A stretch of DNA of 64,000 bases, from the NCBI GenBank assembly GCA_018402075.1, contig JAGYJP010000001.1, positions 701,205-765,204 of the forward strand, given 5' to 3'. The DNA comes from Candidatus Nanopelagicales bacterium. GTDB lineage: Bacteria; Actinomycetota; Actinomycetes; S36-B12. The notes beneath the pieces are model-generated. The model was not told the DNA's origin, ran no database searches, and saw only the letters and a program-made list of their open reading frames with translations. A program made the translations under genes and the position numbers. Shown here one piece after another: positions 7,590 through 15,196 of the stretch; position 1 is the stretch's first letter, and the number at the start of each line of letters is the position of its first letter.

Positions 7590-9050
7590 TTATCGCTTGC
7601 TGTTTACGATCTTTCGCTTGACTGGACCCAGCGCCTTGATCTGCTTCGCACGCAGATCTGAAGCCTGCGCATTTGTCAAGGCACGAATCTGAGTCACGCT
7701 GAACTTCTTCAACGTAACTGGTTTCATGGCGCGCAAGGAAAGAGCAGGGATTTCCTGAATCTGTGTTGCACTGAAACCACTTCCCTGAGCCGGATTCAAC
7801 GCTTTCACCTGCGCCGGGCTCATCACCGCGAACGCGGCCGGCGGCAACGCTGCCAACTCATCCGCAGTGAACCCTTGCACCTGCGTAGGTGTCACGCCCA
7901 GCATGAACTGCACCCGGCTGAGAGCCACTGGTGCAACCGGTGTTTCCGGCGCAGTTGGAGATGACACTGGTGTCACCGGTGTTGCCGGCGCAGCCGGAGC
8001 CGGAGCAGGCCCCGGAGCAGGTGCCGGAGCAGGTGCAGGTGCAGGTGCAGGTGCCGCCGCAACGGTGATGTTGATCGTTGCCGTTGCCGTCGTAGCCGGA
8101 TCGGCGTTACCGGTCGCTGTCACGACATAGTTAGCAGCTACAACAGCTACAGTCGGTGTGCCCGAAATCTCACCCGTACCCGAGTTCAAGGACAAACCAG
8201 TTGGCAATGTTGGAACGACTGTATAGGTGATGACTTCCGAACCAAACGCAACAGCCGTAAAGGTCACCGGCGTGATTGCCGTATTCACCATCGCCGACAC
8301 CGTACCCACAGACGGTGTTATCGCCGGCTCGAACATCCGTACCGGTCTCAAACTCCGGGAGAAATCCTTCTTTGACGTTTCGGTAGACGTCCCCGGCTGT
8401 CCCGTCGGAGCCCCCTGCATGAACACAGCAACAGCTCTAAGAACGTTCGTTCCCTGACTTGATGTGAGGTAAATGTATGCCTCCCCTGCTTGGTTGGTCG
8501 CATACACGCCGGTCAGCAGTGCCCTTTGGTCGTAGAGCGCCAACATCTCATCTCTTGACGGAAGGAACCAATCCGAGAAACCACCAACTGTCTTTGACCG
8601 CACGTACTCAGCCGCATTATCTGTGCCGGTTGATGTACAACTTGCATCAATAGTTGCAGAGTTCGTCACCCCCGTTCCGATGGCTGTGCCGAGGCCCGGA
8701 ATGTTCGCAGTCGAGATTTGGCACCATCGCGCGGTGCCATCCGGCGCGCTCCCATCCCAAGTGTCCGGAGCGGCCTCAAAGAATTTGCCCGTTGAGTTCC
8801 CCGCAGTAGTCGGAGTTATGAAAACAATGCCGCCTCCTGGACCTACGTCCCCGATAGTGGTTGTCGCTTGAGCTGGCCCGGCTATACCGACCGTTAAACC
8901 AGCAACGACAACTGCCATTGCTGAAAGCATGGCCATGAACTTACGAGCGGCTTGTTTCCGCCGCCCTGTCACAGACGCGGCAACCATCACTAGCGCGGAC
9001 ACGGTGGCTAGGAAAGTTTTTGAACGTACAGACGTTATAACTGACATCAC
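7590..9050 (-). CDS. secreted modular protein: DUF1566-like domain, Ig-like domain, Pro/Ala linker, C-terminal repeats
   Basis: This 486-residue protein is predicted to be exported. Residues 28-63 look like a signal peptide (basic TGRRKQAARK, hydrophobic core, cleavage after GPAQA). Residues about 65-245 carry GDVGPGGGIVFI, EAAP, WCQ, FSDWFLPSRDEM and RSLRPVRMF, as in DUF1566/Lcl-type extracellular domains. Residues about 250-330 form a putative Ig domain (LPTGLSLNSGTGEISGTP). A Pro-Ala repeat linker follows, then a region of roughly 20-residue repeats of the type FxxxQIxxL. The ORF overlaps the stop of the upstream receiver remnant by GTGA. A GTG at 8972 would give a single clean signal peptide, whereas the long form has two hydrophobic segments. 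Function is unknown; a surface or adhesion role is only inference. Confidence 0.7.
   Translation of the reverse strand: MMSVITSVRSKTFLATVSALVMVAASVTGRRKQAARKFMAMLSAMAVVVAGLTVGIAGPAQATTTIGDVGPGGGIVFITPTTAGNSTGKFFEAAPDTWDGSAPDGTARWCQISTANIPGLGTAIGTGVTNSATIDASCTSTGTDNAAEYVRSKTVGGFSDWFLPSRDEMLALYDQRALLTGVYATNQAGEAYIYLTSSQGTNVLRAVAVFMQGAPTGQPGTSTETSKKDFSRSLRPVRMFEPAITPSVGTVSAMVNTAITPVTFTAVAFGSEVITYTVVPTLPTGLSLNSGTGEISGTPTVAVVAANYVVTATGNADPATTATATINITVAAAPAPAPAPAPAPAPGPAPAPAAPATPVTPVSSPTAPETPVAPVALSRVQFMLGVTPTQVQGFTADELAALPPAAFAVMSPAQVKALNPAQGSGFSATQIQEIPALSLRAMKPVTLKKFSVTQIRALTNAQASDLRAKQIKALGPVKRKIVNSKR
7990..8055. repeat. low-complexity GGAGCAGGTGC-type repeat coding for the Pro-Ala linker
   Basis: Six-base units of the type GGTGCA or GGAGCA repeat here and encode alternating Pro-Ala on the minus strand. 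Such hexamer runs are prone to slippage and would change linker length without breaking the frame. Confidence 0.7.
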
Positions 9051-9361
9051 TGAGTTCCCATCATTGGAGGCGTAGCCCAGTGAGTTGGAGTGCTCACCGA
9101 GGGTGAAGCCGGGTGCACAAACACGCTATGGGCCATCATGACTTCGGCCTTGGGCACAAATGAGTAGCCGATGCGCCGATCGATACCCGGATCGATACCC
9201 GGATCGATGCCGTTGAGGACGTTGCCTCCAACAGCGATGACATCGGTGGGTGGGACGCTGGACAGGCTCACGTTGATCTCCGACTGACCGGCCAACGGGT
9301 CTCCCATGATCCCGCTCAATGCGGGATCATTCTCGACATAAATCAACGCGGAGGGACTCAC
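9047..9361 (-). pseudogene. collapsed inverted copy of the neighbouring response-regulator receiver domain
   Basis: The 104-codon frame starts at a GTG and reads SALIYVENDPALSGIM, nearly identical to RLIYVENDPALLGVM at the start of the intact response regulator at 9612. Later it shows NGIDPGID (compare TGMDLGM) and RRIGYSFVPKAE (compare QRMGWSYLAKSG). The stretch holding the phosphoacceptor Asp (ALLDLALG in the intact copy) is lost, and the whole LuxR-type HTH domain is missing. A 12-nt repeat at 9178-9213 expands the DPGI part. It lies head to head with the intact gene, so it is an inverted partial duplicate. Its stop overlaps the start of the secreted-protein gene by GTGA, so if translated it could still drive that gene by coupling. 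Confidence 0.6.
9178..9213. repeat. 12-nt tandem repeat (GATCGATACCCG)
   Basis: Almost three head-to-tail copies of a 12-nt unit, coding for DPGI repeats on the minus strand inside the receiver remnant. It looks like a recent local expansion. Confidence 0.8.
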
Positions 9362-9611
9362 CCGCCCACTTTGACAGGGAATTCACAGTCATCGGCTGGA
9401 CTTCACATGTGTGAAGTCCGCACGAGCGCGATGCCGCTTATCCCTGGCGCTTATCCCTGCCGCTTTGACTCCATGAATTCGCGCAGTATTACAGCCTTGA
9501 ACGACCCCACCAATGCCTTCTCAGGGCGAACCTCGAGCCTGAAAAAGCAAGAGGTGCATCACATATGTGAATGTGCATGGGCTGGCGCCTTCAACTATGC
9601 AAAGGTGCACC

Positions 9612-10286
9612 ATGCGAGCGACCCGCCTTATTTACGTGGAGAACGATCCGGCGCTCCTTGGTGTTATGTCGACCATTCTTCGAACTCAGCCGATGCTGGA
9701 CTTGATCCTCGCTTCATCTGATCCACTCGAGGTTCTCGGTTCAGAGTCCGTGGAGCGAGCGGATGTTGCGCTGCTCGACCTAGCGTTGGGTCGAGACACC
9801 CTCACCGGAATGGATCTAGGAATGGCGCTGCGCAACCGCAATCCCGACATCGGGATCGTGATCCACTCCCAGCACCCCATGAACAATGTGTCAAAGCAGG
9901 TTCCCGAGGCTCAGCGGATGGGTTGGTCGTATCTCGCGAAGTCTGGCACGTTGAAACCCAGCGAACTCACCGATCTCTTGCGGTCAACAGCCCTCGGCGT
10001 GAGCCACGATCGAATGCGTAGCGACGACACCGAAGACGACGATGGTTCCGAGTTACTCATCCAACTCACTCCACGGCAACGGGTAATCATGGGCTTAGCT
10101 TCCCTCGGCATGAGCGCGCCGGAGATTGGTGACCATATAGATCTCAGTCCGGATTCGGTGCGCAAGGACCTGTCCAAGGCGTATCAAACGCTTGTTCCTG
10201 ACGGTGGCGCTGGTTCTGATGTTCGTACCAAAGCCGTAATGTCCTATCTTCGATTGATCGATGCCGACGAGTGGCGTGACTCGTGA
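9612..10286 (+). CDS. NarL/LuxR-family response regulator
   Basis: The 224-residue protein has a receiver domain followed by a LuxR-type helix-turn-helix. Receiver residues are visible: acidic VENDP at about residue 8-12, phosphoacceptor Asp in VALLDLALG, Ser in VIHSQ and Lys in YLAKSG. The C-terminal LTPRQRVIMGLASLGMSAPEI and the SVRKDLSKAYQTL recognition helix bind DNA. The start at 9612 follows AAAGGTG. An earlier ATG at 9567 would add an atypical tail. Its stop overlaps the histidine kinase GTG start (GTGA), so the pair forms a two-component system. The inverted relic and secreted-protein gene lie head to head with it, which makes the latter a plausible target. Confidence 0.85.
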   Translation: MRATRLIYVENDPALLGVMSTILRTQPMLDLILASSDPLEVLGSESVERADVALLDLALGRDTLTGMDLGMALRNRNPDIGIVIHSQHPMNNVSKQVPEAQRMGWSYLAKSGTLKPSELTDLLRSTALGVSHDRMRSDDTEDDDGSELLIQLTPRQRVIMGLASLGMSAPEIGDHIDLSPDSVRKDLSKAYQTLVPDGGAGSDVRTKAVMSYLRLIDADEWRDS

Positions 10287-11482
10287 AGTCACCTCGGCTC
10301 AAAAAATCATCTTGGCGAATCTTAGGCCCGTGGCCCCTGCGCCCCGTACTTATCACGGTGACCATGGCGCTGTGGCTATCGGGAATTCGCAACAGTGAGC
10401 GGATCGCGAGCGGCAACTTTGAGATTGCATGGCTGACTGAGGGGACATCCGTATCAGTACTGATCGCGGTCGCGTGTGGTCTGGTCCTGCAGATCGGTGT
10501 TCTGTGGCAGCGGCGTTTCGGTGTTCGAGTGGTGTCCTACGTCGTCTTCGTTCTTCTTGCATCGATAACCATGATCGCGCTTCGAATCATCGTAGGCGAT
10601 GTGGACTCCGCAGCCCTGGACAACGTTCCAACGGTCGTGGGAGCTGTCCTGCGTCTGGCCGCAGCCATGTTCCTGATCCTGATCATTACCGGTAGAGCAG
10701 GTGCGAAGTTGGCAAGCCAAGTAGTTCAGACGCAGAGTGCACTCAATCTGGCCCGAGCACAGCAGGGAATCCTGCTGCAAGGGGACGAATTCACTCGGCG
10801 GCAAATTTCCGGTGCCTTGCACGATCGAGTACAAGCTCGTCTGATCGCCGCTTGTCTTCAACTTCAGATGGTCGACGTTAAGAGGCCAGCAGAAACTCGA
10901 CGGACGCTGGATCACACGATCGCGCAGCTCGAGGAGATCCGTTCAGTAGACGTGCGTCGAATTGCGCGTGCCCTCAGCCCGAGTCTCGGCGAAGTGGATT
11001 TGGAATCGGCTCTGGACGAACTAGCGCTGCAATACGAACCGGGTATGAAGTCGACAATCACGGTCGACTCCGTGATTGAGAATAAGGAAACTCGTCCATC
11101 CGCCAACGTGCTGCTGGGTGCCTACCGGATTATCGAGCAAGCGCTGTTGAATTCCGCCGGCCATGGCGCCGCCCGACTGTGTGAGATCAACGTAAGAGTG
11201 GAAGACGACCTACTCGAACTGACGGTGAAAGACGACGGCCGCGGATTTGCGGGCCCACCGGACATGACGGGTTTCGGGTCGACGCTGATGACGACCTGGG
11301 CCAATTCACTCGGCGGCTCTTGGAACTGGCAGCACGGAAAGACGACGGGTGTTGTGCTTTCTGCGCGTCTGGCACTCAAACGAACTGACTTCATGGAACC
11401 CGACGTCACGATGTCCCATCGTTGGGTGGGTAACCAACCCAACAAGACGGGAATCTCGCGGAACACTAAAAAAGGTGCGTAA
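10283..11482 (+). CDS. sensor histidine kinase (HisKA_3 / NarX-DesK type)
   Basis: A 399-residue membrane kinase. The N-terminal 150 residues contain about four hydrophobic helices with little outside the membrane, which suggests sensing within the membrane or through a partner. A coiled segment leads to the dimerisation motif RRQISGALHDRVQARLIAA with the phosphoacceptor His near residue 180. The ATPase part has ANVLLGAYRIIEQALLNSAGHG (N box), VKDDGRGF (G1) and GFGSTLM (G2). The last 35 or so residues extend beyond the usual end and are poorly conserved in type. It is translated from a GTG overlapping the regulator stop. The signal is unknown. Confidence 0.88.
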   Translation: MKSPRLKKSSWRILGPWPLRPVLITVTMALWLSGIRNSERIASGNFEIAWLTEGTSVSVLIAVACGLVLQIGVLWQRRFGVRVVSYVVFVLLASITMIALRIIVGDVDSAALDNVPTVVGAVLRLAAAMFLILIITGRAGAKLASQVVQTQSALNLARAQQGILLQGDEFTRRQISGALHDRVQARLIAACLQLQMVDVKRPAETRRTLDHTIAQLEEIRSVDVRRIARALSPSLGEVDLESALDELALQYEPGMKSTITVDSVIENKETRPSANVLLGAYRIIEQALLNSAGHGAARLCEINVRVEDDLLELTVKDDGRGFAGPPDMTGFGSTLMTTWANSLGGSWNWQHGKTTGVVLSARLALKRTDFMEPDVTMSHRWVGNQPNKTGISRNTKKGA

Positions 11483-11557
11483 GGAAGTCCGAGACACAAC
11501 GTTCAGATCCACAGTCATCAGAGAAGGTGTCAAGGATTAGCCGAAACAACACATTTC

Positions 11558-11605
11558 TTTGGAGCCGCCTCGGGGATTTGAACCCCGGACCTACGCATTA
11601 CGAGT
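11558..11605 (-). repeat. displaced 3' part of tRNA-Thr (left attachment site of an island)
   Basis: These 48 bases are identical to 15047-15094, the 3' part of the intact tRNA-Thr(CGT) including the encoded CCA, acceptor, T arm and anticodon arm up to the anticodon stem. Upstream of position 11605 identity ends sharply and no D arm or 5' acceptor strand follows, so this is not a functional tRNA. It is in the same orientation as the intact gene. This is the classic footprint of an element that inserted into the 3' half of a tRNA gene. Confidence 0.9.
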
Positions 11606-12089
11606 GATTTTTCATCCCCCTATGACGACTCGATGACACAAAATTCCTCACAGATCTAGCACAGGGATGAACGGTCCACCTACACACATGTACGACGGTT
11701 CAGGTTTTGGATACCGTTTCCTGAATGGTTGCGGGCTATCGAAACTAGGTCGGTATCTTAGTGCTACTTGCTCCAAATGGAGAACAGAGTGTTATCACCG
11801 GAAAGGAGTGTGGACATCCCAGCGGGAATGAAAATCATCCGCACTCCATTGATCCCCATGTTGCTCGCACATGCGTTGGACGGCCGTCCAAGGATTGGGT
11901 AGGTCCGCGCGGTGACCGCATCAATGTCCGCGGCCGATCAGCGCAAGACCGCCATGCCGACCGGTTTGCGTCAGGTGCTGTTGTCGTGGCACGTTGGGCC
12001 GTAAATGCGCCTCAGGGATGGCGAAGTGGTCGACATGCGGATAGGACGTAAAGGCAAATAAATCTTCTGGCAAGCGTATTCTTTAAGGT
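11606..12089. other. left arm of the tRNA-Thr island, no gene recognised
   Basis: About 480 bases without a convincing gene. A short frame at 11809-11904 follows AAAGGAG but stops after about 30 codons. A longer frame at 11761-12051 has no recognisable product. In a young element an integrase would be expected in one of the arms, and none can be seen here. The stretch probably contains decayed remains and the promoter of the gene pair that follows. Confidence 0.4.
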
Positions 12090-12278
12090 GTGGATATCCC
12101 CTCTATTCCAGATCAAGCACAGCCAAATCCGTCCGCTAGTTCCGAAGACTGGCGTGGAGTGGACATCGCCCAGATTCGACGTCAAATTCAAATGACTCCT
12201 GCGGAACGTCTTCGTCACATGACGCAAGTAACGAACCAGATGAGACGGATCCAACGAGCTGCGCATCGTGGACGCTGA
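12090..12278 (+). CDS. small partner protein of the nucleotidyltransferase (antitoxin-like)
   Basis: A 62-residue soluble protein starting at GTG. Its core DIAQIRRQIQMTPAERLRHM followed by an Arg-rich helix resembles short proteins of the pattern IRxxLxLTPxERL encoded directly ahead of Pol-beta-type nucleotidyltransferases in many actinobacteria. The gene overlaps the nucleotidyltransferase by 11 bases, which implies coupled translation. I infer a role as partner or antitoxin. The ribosome binding site is weak (AAGG close to the start). It lies inside the tRNA-Thr island. Confidence 0.6.
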   Translation: MDIPSIPDQAQPNPSASSEDWRGVDIAQIRRQIQMTPAERLRHMTQVTNQMRRIQRAAHRGR

Positions 12279-12828
12279 GGAAGCCTCGGGTGTTGAGTTT
12301 CTCCCGTGGGAAATCATGCGCATCCTTAATGAAGAAGACGTCCACTACGTGGTCATCGGAGGAATCGCAGCTGTGCTCCACGGATCATCATTGCCAACAC
12401 AAGATGTGGACATTCTTCCGCTTCGTGATGAGGGGAATCTTGATCGGCTTGGCCGAGCCCTCACCCGAATGGGTGCCCAGATCCGAACAACTCAAGATCC
12501 AATTGCGACACCCATCGACGGACCTTTCCTTAATGCAATGCCGCTCATGTTGAACCTCGTCACAAAGTTCGGGGACCTAGATCTTGCATTCGATCCCGCA
12601 GGGCCCAGGACAGGATTCAATGACTGGAATGCCAACGCCACCGCACTAGATATAGGCGACAACCTCATTGTTCGTGTTGCGGCACTTGCCGATGTCATTG
12701 ATTCGAAAGCGGCGGCAAATCGGTTAAAAGATCAACGCGCACTCCCCTACTTGGAGTCACTGCAAGAGCAACTACGAGACGAGGCTACGCGCGGATCAGG
12801 TGCAGCAATGCCCGACCCTGAGCCCTAA
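12268..12828 (+). CDS. nucleotidyltransferase, AbiEii/MNT-like Pol-beta superfamily (toxin-like)
   Basis: A 186-residue protein with the minimal nucleotidyltransferase fold. VHYVVIGGIAAVLHGSS followed by TQDVDILPL gives the GG...G(S) and the DxD metal-binding motif at about residues 33-52. A third acidic site is likely in FGDLDLAFD near residue 100. Related proteins transfer nucleotides to tRNA or proteins in AbiE-type and MNT/HEPN toxin-antitoxin systems. The pairing with an 11-nt overlapping small gene and the location in an island support a toxin-antitoxin or phage-defence role, which is inference. The product carries no membrane helix or signal peptide. Confidence 0.72.
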   Translation: MDAEEASGVEFLPWEIMRILNEEDVHYVVIGGIAAVLHGSSLPTQDVDILPLRDEGNLDRLGRALTRMGAQIRTTQDPIATPIDGPFLNAMPLMLNLVTKFGDLDLAFDPAGPRTGFNDWNANATALDIGDNLIVRVAALADVIDSKAAANRLKDQRALPYLESLQEQLRDEATRGSGAAMPDPEP

Positions 12829-12983
12829 GCCCCAAGCGCGCGCAGTAGACAAAACGTGAGTGGGGCTGAAGAGTTCCGGGTGATGCTTGACACGCTCTGG
12901 ACTATTCATCACAACGCCTCATGGGTTTTCTCAGCATGCCTGCATGGTGATTCACCCTGTTTCAGTGCATTTCAGTGTGGATT

Positions 12984-13005
12984 GTTAGACAAAATGTTAG
13001 ACAGG
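12984..13005. repeat. paired GTTAGA direct repeat, 12-nt period (first site)
   Basis: GTTAGACAAAATGTTAGACA holds two GTTAGA hexamers 12 bases apart. The same arrangement recurs at 14959-14976. Both lie within the tRNA-Thr island and bracket the IS3/LtrA segment. Arm-type binding sites of a lost integrase or excisionase are one possible meaning. Confidence 0.5.
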
Positions 13006-13061
13006 TCGTTCAATAATTTCCCGTCGGAAGTGCCAGAGATGGGTGTAAACCGGCGACGCCG

Positions 13062-13517
13062 TGCCCCCGGACGATCGTTGACGAGTCGAGACGTCAGGCC
13101 ACGTCTGCAACTGGCCTAATTGCGATCTACGGCAGTCCCACGTACATTCGAATGGACAACGGCACCGAAATGACCTGCAACTCCGAAGCGGACTGGTGCA
13201 GGTTCAGTCCAACCGGGATCATTTTCATCGATCCCGGGTCGCCGTGGCAGAACCCATTCATCGAATCATTTAACGGCAAACTCCGCGATGAACTCTTAGC
13301 CGTGGAGCAGTTCCACACCCTGCTAGAAGCAAAAATAATGGCCAAGGACCACCGTCAGGACTACAACCAGTACCGCCCGCACTCCTCATTAGGCCACCTA
13401 ACACCCAACGAGTTCATGCTAAATTGGCAAACCAACAACCCGGGACTCGACGACACTGGCACACTAACCGGGGGCAGGTCAATGTCCTTCCTTCTGAGCG
13501 AGGAAGAATTACGCTGA
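13062..13517 (+). pseudogene. IS3-family transposase OrfB, 5'-truncated
   Basis: The reading frame preserves the C-terminal part of an IS3-type integrase domain: TIVDE, LIAIYGSPTYIRMDNGTEMT, WCRF, FIDPGSPWQNPFIESFNGKL, RDELL and PHSSLGHLTPNEF. The second catalytic Asp (DNG) and the Glu (FIESFN) are present. The region with the first Asp, the HTH and OrfA are missing, and the spacing between TIVDE and the DNG motif is about 15 residues shorter than normal, which suggests an internal deletion. The first in-frame ATG is at 13152. The frame ends in a TGA that overlaps the LtrA start (TGATG). No inverted-repeat ends are evident. It cannot be active. Confidence 0.85.
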
Positions 13518-14689
13518 TGAGCGCACCCGACGAGCACCGTCACAATCGAGTGGTCGGGGCCCCGCATGCGGTCACCCCGCTCGAGCTGTTCTTCGACCTC
13601 GTCTTCGTCTTCGCCCTCACCCAGGTGACGACCCTCCTCGCCGACGACCTCACCTGGCTCGGCATGCTGCGGGGCTTCGCCGTACTGGCGGTGATCTGGT
13701 GGGCGTGGGTTGGCTATTCCTGGCTGACCAACTCGGTACGCATCGACGACGACGTGGTGTCGCGCCTGGTGATCATGATGGCGATGCTCGCCATGCTCGT
13801 GGTCGGGTTGGCGGCGCCCGGGGCCTTCGGCGAGTATGCGCTCCTGTTCGGCGCCGCCTACTTCGTGGTGCGGGTCCTGCACGTCCTGCTGTACGTGGTC
13901 GCGACCCGTGGTGACAGCGATGTGTTCGGTGCGGTGCTGAGGCTCACCCCGGGAATGCTGACGGGGGCGACCTTGATCCTGGCTGCTGGGTTCGTGTCGC
14001 CGGGACCTATTCGGGCCGTGCTGTGGGCACTGGCGATCATCATCGACTTCGGCACGCCGCTGGTGGTGGGCACCTCCGGCTGGAAGGTCGACGCGGGCCA
14101 CTTCACCGAGCGGCACGGACTCATCATCATCATTGCGCTGGGCGAATCCGTGGTGGCCCTCGGCGTCAGCGCCGCGGGGGAGGAGCTTTCCGGTGGAGTC
14201 GTGACGGCGGCCGCGCTGGGTGTCGCCGTGGTCTGCGCAATGTGGTGGCTCTACTTCGACGTGGTGGCCGTGGTGGCAGAGCGGGTGCTCGCGTCCCTGA
14301 CCGGACGTAAGCAGGCGAGCATGGCGCGTGACTCGTACAGCTACATCCACCTGTTCATGGTGTTCGGCATCGTGCTGGTCGCGCTGGGGCTGGAGAAGAC
14401 CCTGCTCGACCTTGACGCGCCCCTGAAGACGATTGTTTCCGTGGCGCTGTTCGGTGGGATGGCTCTGTATCTCGTGGCGCACGTTGCCTTCCGCCTGCGC
14501 AACATTCACACGGTCAACGTTCAAAGACTCGTCGTCGCGGTAATTCTGATCGCGCTGATCCCGGTCGGCTTGCTGCTGCCGGCCCTGACCTCGCTGGGCA
14601 TTTTGACCGGGGTCCTCATCGCGCTGGTGACCTACGAGGCGATTCGCTTCCGCGAGAACCGTCACCGCATTCGCTTCGACGAGCACTGA
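13517..14689 (+). CDS. low temperature requirement protein A (LtrA family membrane protein)
   Basis: A 390-residue protein with about eleven hydrophobic helices. The N-terminal motif VTPLELFFDLVFVFALTQVT is the signature of the LtrA (DUF694) family, first found in Listeria as needed for growth in the cold. The biochemical role is not established. GHFTERHGLIIIIALGES in the middle is the second conserved block. The start at 13517 follows GAGGAAG and overlaps the stop of the IS3 remnant. The whole gene is visibly richer in G and C than its surroundings and even gives a long open frame on the opposite strand, typical of GC-rich DNA. This suggests recent transfer from a higher-GC actinobacterium as cargo of the island. 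Confidence 0.9.
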   Translation: MSAPDEHRHNRVVGAPHAVTPLELFFDLVFVFALTQVTTLLADDLTWLGMLRGFAVLAVIWWAWVGYSWLTNSVRIDDDVVSRLVIMMAMLAMLVVGLAAPGAFGEYALLFGAAYFVVRVLHVLLYVVATRGDSDVFGAVLRLTPGMLTGATLILAAGFVSPGPIRAVLWALAIIIDFGTPLVVGTSGWKVDAGHFTERHGLIIIIALGESVVALGVSAAGEELSGGVVTAAALGVAVVCAMWWLYFDVVAVVAERVLASLTGRKQASMARDSYSYIHLFMVFGIVLVALGLEKTLLDLDAPLKTIVSVALFGGMALYLVAHVAFRLRNIHTVNVQRLVVAVILIALIPVGLLLPALTSLGILTGVLIALVTYEAIRFRENRHRIRFDEH

Positions 14690-15046
14690 AGGTCCCGGCC
14701 CGGTCTGTTTCCCAAGCCTGTCGGGAGTTCGACGGATCCGCCTACATGATCTTCGGCACACCCACGCCACATGGCTCCTATAGGCAGGTGAACACCTATA
14801 CGTGGTGGCTGAACGACTCGGACATACAGACCCGCAAACAACCTCACGTATTTACGCACACGTAAGTCCAGATCAGCGATCCGGTGTTGCCAATGTGTAC
14901 GCCAGAGTTCGTGATGGAATCCAGTAAGAACTTAATCTGAGATTTATTTGGACAAAAAGTTAGAAGAAAAGTTAGAAAAGGGCATATATCAAAATACGGA
15001 TGGCCCCGGTTTGAGAGGTATTCCCTCACAAACAGGGTCATTTCCA
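14690..15046. other. right arm of the tRNA-Thr island, no gene recognised
   Basis: About 350 bases between the LtrA gene and the tRNA. Composition falls from GC-rich near LtrA to AT-rich near the tRNA. No integrase can be recognised. The second GTTAGA pair lies at 14959-14976. A weak open frame on the minus strand (14844-15086) runs through the tRNA and is not credible. Confidence 0.45.
14959..14976. repeat. paired GTTAGA direct repeat, 12-nt period (second site)
   Basis: GTTAGAAGAAAAGTTAGA has the same spacing as the site at 12984. It lies about 70 bases from the tRNA-Thr attachment core, a distance at which arm sites of tyrosine integrases are commonly found. Confidence 0.5.
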
Positions 15047-15047
15047 T

Positions 15048-15122
15048 TGGAGCCGCCTCGGGGATTTGAACCCCGGACCTACGCATTACGAGTGCGTTGC
15101 TCTACCCCTGAGCTAAGGCGGC
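15048..15122 (-). tRNA. tRNA-Thr (anticodon CGT)
   Basis: The minus strand folds as a standard tRNA: acceptor GCCGCCT with AGGCGGC, D arm GCTC..GAGC, anticodon stem ACGCA/TGCGT enclosing CTCGTAA with anticodon CGT, T arm CGGGG-TTCAAAT-CCCCG, discriminator T and an encoded CCA. It lies 74 bases ahead of the ParB-like gene on the opposite strand. Its 3' part (15047-15094) is duplicated at 11558-11605, so this copy is the one rebuilt at the right end of the island. Confidence 0.97.
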
Positions 15123-15196
15123 GTGCTCCTTGTGAGAGCCCGCCTAGACTACTGGTGCTCATGGGTGTTCCATGCGAGGGTAGAGGAGGGTCAGCC

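Noticed and set aside
7959..8060. CRISPR-like repeat
   Set aside because: The units are six bases long and code for a Pro-Ala linker, with no spacers.
11567..11605. Second tRNA-Thr gene
   Set aside because: Only the 3' part exists; no D arm or 5' acceptor strand follows, so it is an attachment-site duplicate.
13361..14770. 469-codon open frame on the minus strand
   Set aside because: It lies antisense to the LtrA gene, is made of His/Gln/Asp/Arg-rich nonsense and arises from the high GC of that gene.
14844..15086. 80-codon frame on the minus strand
   Set aside because: It runs through the tRNA-Thr gene and shows no resemblance to a known protein.
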